From a bacterium M00.F.Ca.ET.205.01.1.1 (GTDB lineage: Bacteria; Pseudomonadota; Alphaproteobacteria; Rhizobiales; Rhizobiaceae), in contig SRUQ01000006.1 of assembly GCA_004791255.1 (NCBI GenBank), forward strand, positions 62,001 to 126,000: DNA of 64,000 nucleotides, in the 5' to 3' direction. The position numbers and the translations under genes are program-made. Of the stretch, positions 62,162-64,000 are shown one piece after another (position 1 is the stretch's first letter; each line of letters begins with the position of its first letter). The notes below the pieces were generated by a model, which was not told the DNA's origin, made no database searches, and was given only the letters and a program-made list of their open reading frames with translations.

Positions 62162-62599
62162 CTAGGCCCTCGCTACGTTCAAACCGGACAGGCCCGGCTT
62201 CTTCCCCGGCTCCGACCGTGCTTTGTCGATCTGTTCGATCGCCCGCTTCACGGCCTCGGCCACACCGGGTTCCCCCTCCCCCATGATCGCAGGGTTGGAC
62301 CGGAGTCGATCGAGGGGAACACCCTCGAATTCTTCATGTCTCTTGAACTTGGTGAAGACGGAACGGCCGCTCATCACCATCATGCGGCGCACGATCAGGT
62401 CAGGCGTCACCACGACCAGCGCGATGGTTCCCTTGGCAAATCGGCCGCGAAAATTGCCGGCTCCGACGAAGCCGTCCTTGTACTGGTTGGTGACGCCCCG
62501 GAAGACGTCAGAATAGTGCCGCATCTGCAGCCAGACGCCGAGCGACTGCAGCGCCCAGACAATAACCAGCAGAAGCAGTCCCCACTGCCAGATCGCCAT
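62162..62599 (-). CDS. gutM: Glucitol operon activator GutM family protein
   Basis: The 145-residue product has an N-terminal membrane helix (WGLLLLVIVWALQSLGVWLQ) and the GutM pattern VFRGVTNQYKDGFVGAGNFRGRFAKG, RRMMVMSGRSVFTKFKRH. GutM is a membrane-anchored activator in enterobacterial glucitol operons. A GGGAGGAG site precedes the ATG at 62599. It heads the PTS operon here. Confidence 0.88.
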   Translation of the reverse strand: MAIWQWGLLLLVIVWALQSLGVWLQMRHYSDVFRGVTNQYKDGFVGAGNFRGRFAKGTIALVVVTPDLIVRRMMVMSGRSVFTKFKRHEEFEGVPLDRLRSNPAIMGEGEPGVAEAVKRAIEQIDKARSEPGKKPGLSGLNVARA

Positions 62600-62790
62600 T
62601 CGGTTCTCCTCCCGAAGCCTGTGTTGAACCGCATCCTTGGATGGATACCGGGCAACAGCAAAGTGAGAACATTTGTTTCCGAGAATGTCAATATGTATGA
62701 TATTGGCTTGAGCCACGGTCATCCACAGGCGACGACCGATTTCGGCGGCGCCATGGCTGTGCTAACCTGCCGGCAAACGGGATATTTGAA

Positions 62791-63432
62791 ATGGATCTGC
62801 CCTTTAGGGACGAATTGGCCCTCATGCCCGACCTGCGGCACCGGTTGCGGCAGTTGCGCTGGTTCCGCGCCACCTTCCGCGGCAGCGCCAAGGTCGTATC
62901 CGATACGTTCGGCGTGCGCTTCGAGATCGACGAGGCAAAGCTCACCCGGGCTTTTCTTGACTGGGTCGAGATCATGGAAGCCCAGAAGCGCTTCGCCGCG
63001 GTCGACCGTGCCGACTTCATCGTCTTCGCCGCCGGCCTTGTGCTGCGCGAGCTGATCAAGCAAGCGCCGGCCCGCGAAATCTCCGGCCTCACTGATTTGA
63101 TCGAAACCGATCAGAATGCCGGAACTCTGGAAATCGTCCGCTTCTGGCCGGAAGGTTTTCTCTACACAAACTACTGCGTATCGGCGATTTCGGCGATCCA
63201 CCAGCAGGAGTTCGGCACCGCGCCCAGCATCGACAAATGCGCCGACGACCTGCGCACTTGGTGGTCCTATCGCGAGAACGTCACCGAGATGCCGGCCTAT
63301 GCCGTGGCTTTCCTCGACCGTTTCCTCGGCGCGGAACCGAATTGGATCACGCCCGACCGTGCACAATCGCGCCAGGCCATGCAACGGGCGCTCGGGTCTT
63401 CACGAGCAAGCGATGCGCTGCGTCAGCTCTAG
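62791..63432 (+). CDS. Conserved protein of unknown function, 213 residues
   Basis: The product starts MDLPFRDELALMPDLRHRL and is mainly alpha-helical, with aromatic-rich segments LVLRELIKQAPAREISGL and YCVSAISAIHQQEFG. No signal peptide or membrane segment is visible, and no family was recognised. It is divergent from gutM across 191 bases and may be unrelated to the PTS. A HAD phosphatase gene follows 91 bases downstream. Confidence 0.78.
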   Translation: MDLPFRDELALMPDLRHRLRQLRWFRATFRGSAKVVSDTFGVRFEIDEAKLTRAFLDWVEIMEAQKRFAAVDRADFIVFAAGLVLRELIKQAPAREISGLTDLIETDQNAGTLEIVRFWPEGFLYTNYCVSAISAIHQQEFGTAPSIDKCADDLRTWWSYRENVTEMPAYAVAFLDRFLGAEPNWITPDRAQSRQAMQRALGSSRASDALRQL

Positions 63433-63523
63433 GCCGGTCAATTCCGCGCCGCAAACATCGCGCTATTGAACATTTGACTCTTTGCCGATAGCGATGTGCG
63501 AAATTGACTCCAGGGAGAAGCGC

Positions 63524-64000
63524 GTGGCGCGATCAAGGCCTATCATTTTCGATTGCGACGGCGTGCTCGTCGACAGCGAGCCCCTGGCCGCCAAGGCCTA
63601 TGAGCGCGTCTATGAAAAGCATGGCATGCCCGGTGTCCATGGCGGCATCATCGCTCAGTGCATCGGCATGAAGCAGGCCGACATCATCGTCAAAATCAAG
63701 GAGTTGACCGGCCACCAGTTCCCGGTAGCCGCTGAAGGCGACATCTGGGCCGAGACCAGGATTCTCTTCGCCGAGGAGCTGAAGCCGACACCGGGCATCG
63801 CCGCGTTTTTGGAGACACTCGGCGGCGACCGCTGCGTTGCCTCGTCGTCGTCCGTCGAGCGCATCAACCACAGCCTTGCCGTCACCGGACTGGCGCGGTT
63901 TTTCGGCGACGCGATCTACAGCTCCTCGATGGTCAGGAACGGCAAGCCCGCGCCCGACATCTTCCTGTTTGCCGCCGCCAAGATGGGCGCCAATGCCGCC
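63524..64000 (+). CDS. HAD-family phosphatase (partial, runs off the edge)
   Basis: The visible 159 residues begin with HAD motif I PIIFDCDGVLVDSEPLA, then motif II region CVASSSSVERINHSL and motif III GKPAPDIFLFAAAKMG. The fold is that of beta-phosphoglucomutase/hexitol-phosphatase-like HADs. The GTG at 63524 is chosen because AGGGAG lies seven bases upstream; an in-frame ATG at 63494 also exists. Given the neighbouring glucitol PTS, a polyol-phosphate phosphatase is possible but unproven. Confidence 0.85.
   Translation, partial: MARSRPIIFDCDGVLVDSEPLAAKAYERVYEKHGMPGVHGGIIAQCIGMKQADIIVKIKELTGHQFPVAAEGDIWAETRILFAEELKPTPGIAAFLETLGGDRCVASSSSVERINHSLAVTGLARFFGDAIYSSSMVRNGKPAPDIFLFAAAKMGANAA

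Noticed and set aside
62640..62700. ACATT-N10-AATGT pair as a SorC or GutM-linked operator
   Set aside because: The arms are only five bases and could be chance; position upstream of gutM is suitable but there is no second copy or known consensus to support it.

Overview
The window is about 64 kb of a GC-rich alphaproteobacterial chromosome, almost certainly Mesorhizobium or a close relative. Support comes from the aerobic cobaltochelatase genes cobS/cobT, rhizobial aroK-aroB-corC and xerD-accA neighbourhoods, typical Rhizobiales palindromic intergenic repeats, and small genes of the DUF768 and DUF982 families, which are common in Mesorhizobium. No rRNA, CRISPR, insertion sequence or phage gene was seen. 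There is one tRNA, Arg(CCT).

Positions 1-30,900 are mostly core genome. They hold glyoxalase II, a lysoplasmalogenase/EamA pair, L28, a queuosine-precursor transporter, cobS/cobT, a J-domain protein and BolA. The stress trio prkA-yeaH-spoVR follows, then aroK-aroB-corC, xerD, accA, an L,D-transpeptidase lipoprotein, a COG0523/CobW GTPase and a D-Ala-D-Ala carboxypeptidase. The queuosine transporter has what looks like a preQ1-I riboswitch whose pseudoknot includes the start codon. The corC gene seems to have lost its DUF21 membrane domain by an internal in-frame deletion.

Positions 30,900-49,300, after tRNA-Arg(CCT), are accessory. First come small DUF768/DUF982 genes, an Hsp20 gene behind a ROSE-type RNA thermometer, and a duplicated two-gene module whose copies have decayed reciprocally. 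Next is a signalling operon (CheB, a 1194-residue CheB-CheR-PAS-HWE kinase, a single-domain response regulator) behind a perfect EcfG-type general-stress promoter. A type III polyketide synthase operon (synthase, methyltransferase, FAD oxidoreductase) follows. Then come a Met-rich secreted protein, a divergent ArsR-rhodanese / metallo-hydrolase-MFS locus around a palindrome, cytochrome b561, and a Tat-exported multicopper oxidase.

Positions 49,300-64,000 are carbohydrate metabolism. A divergent locus (epimerase, FGGY kinase and DeoR regulator on one side; class II aldolase, second FGGY kinase and HAD phosphatase on the other) surrounds a control region with two pairs of direct repeats. A SorC-type regulator and an unknown gene follow. 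The last block is a complete glucitol-type PTS operon (gutM-srlA-srlE-srlB and an HPr-enzyme I fusion), unusual for a rhizobium because most carry only the regulatory nitrogen PTS. No polyol-phosphate dehydrogenase lies within the window; a HAD phosphatase runs off the right edge.
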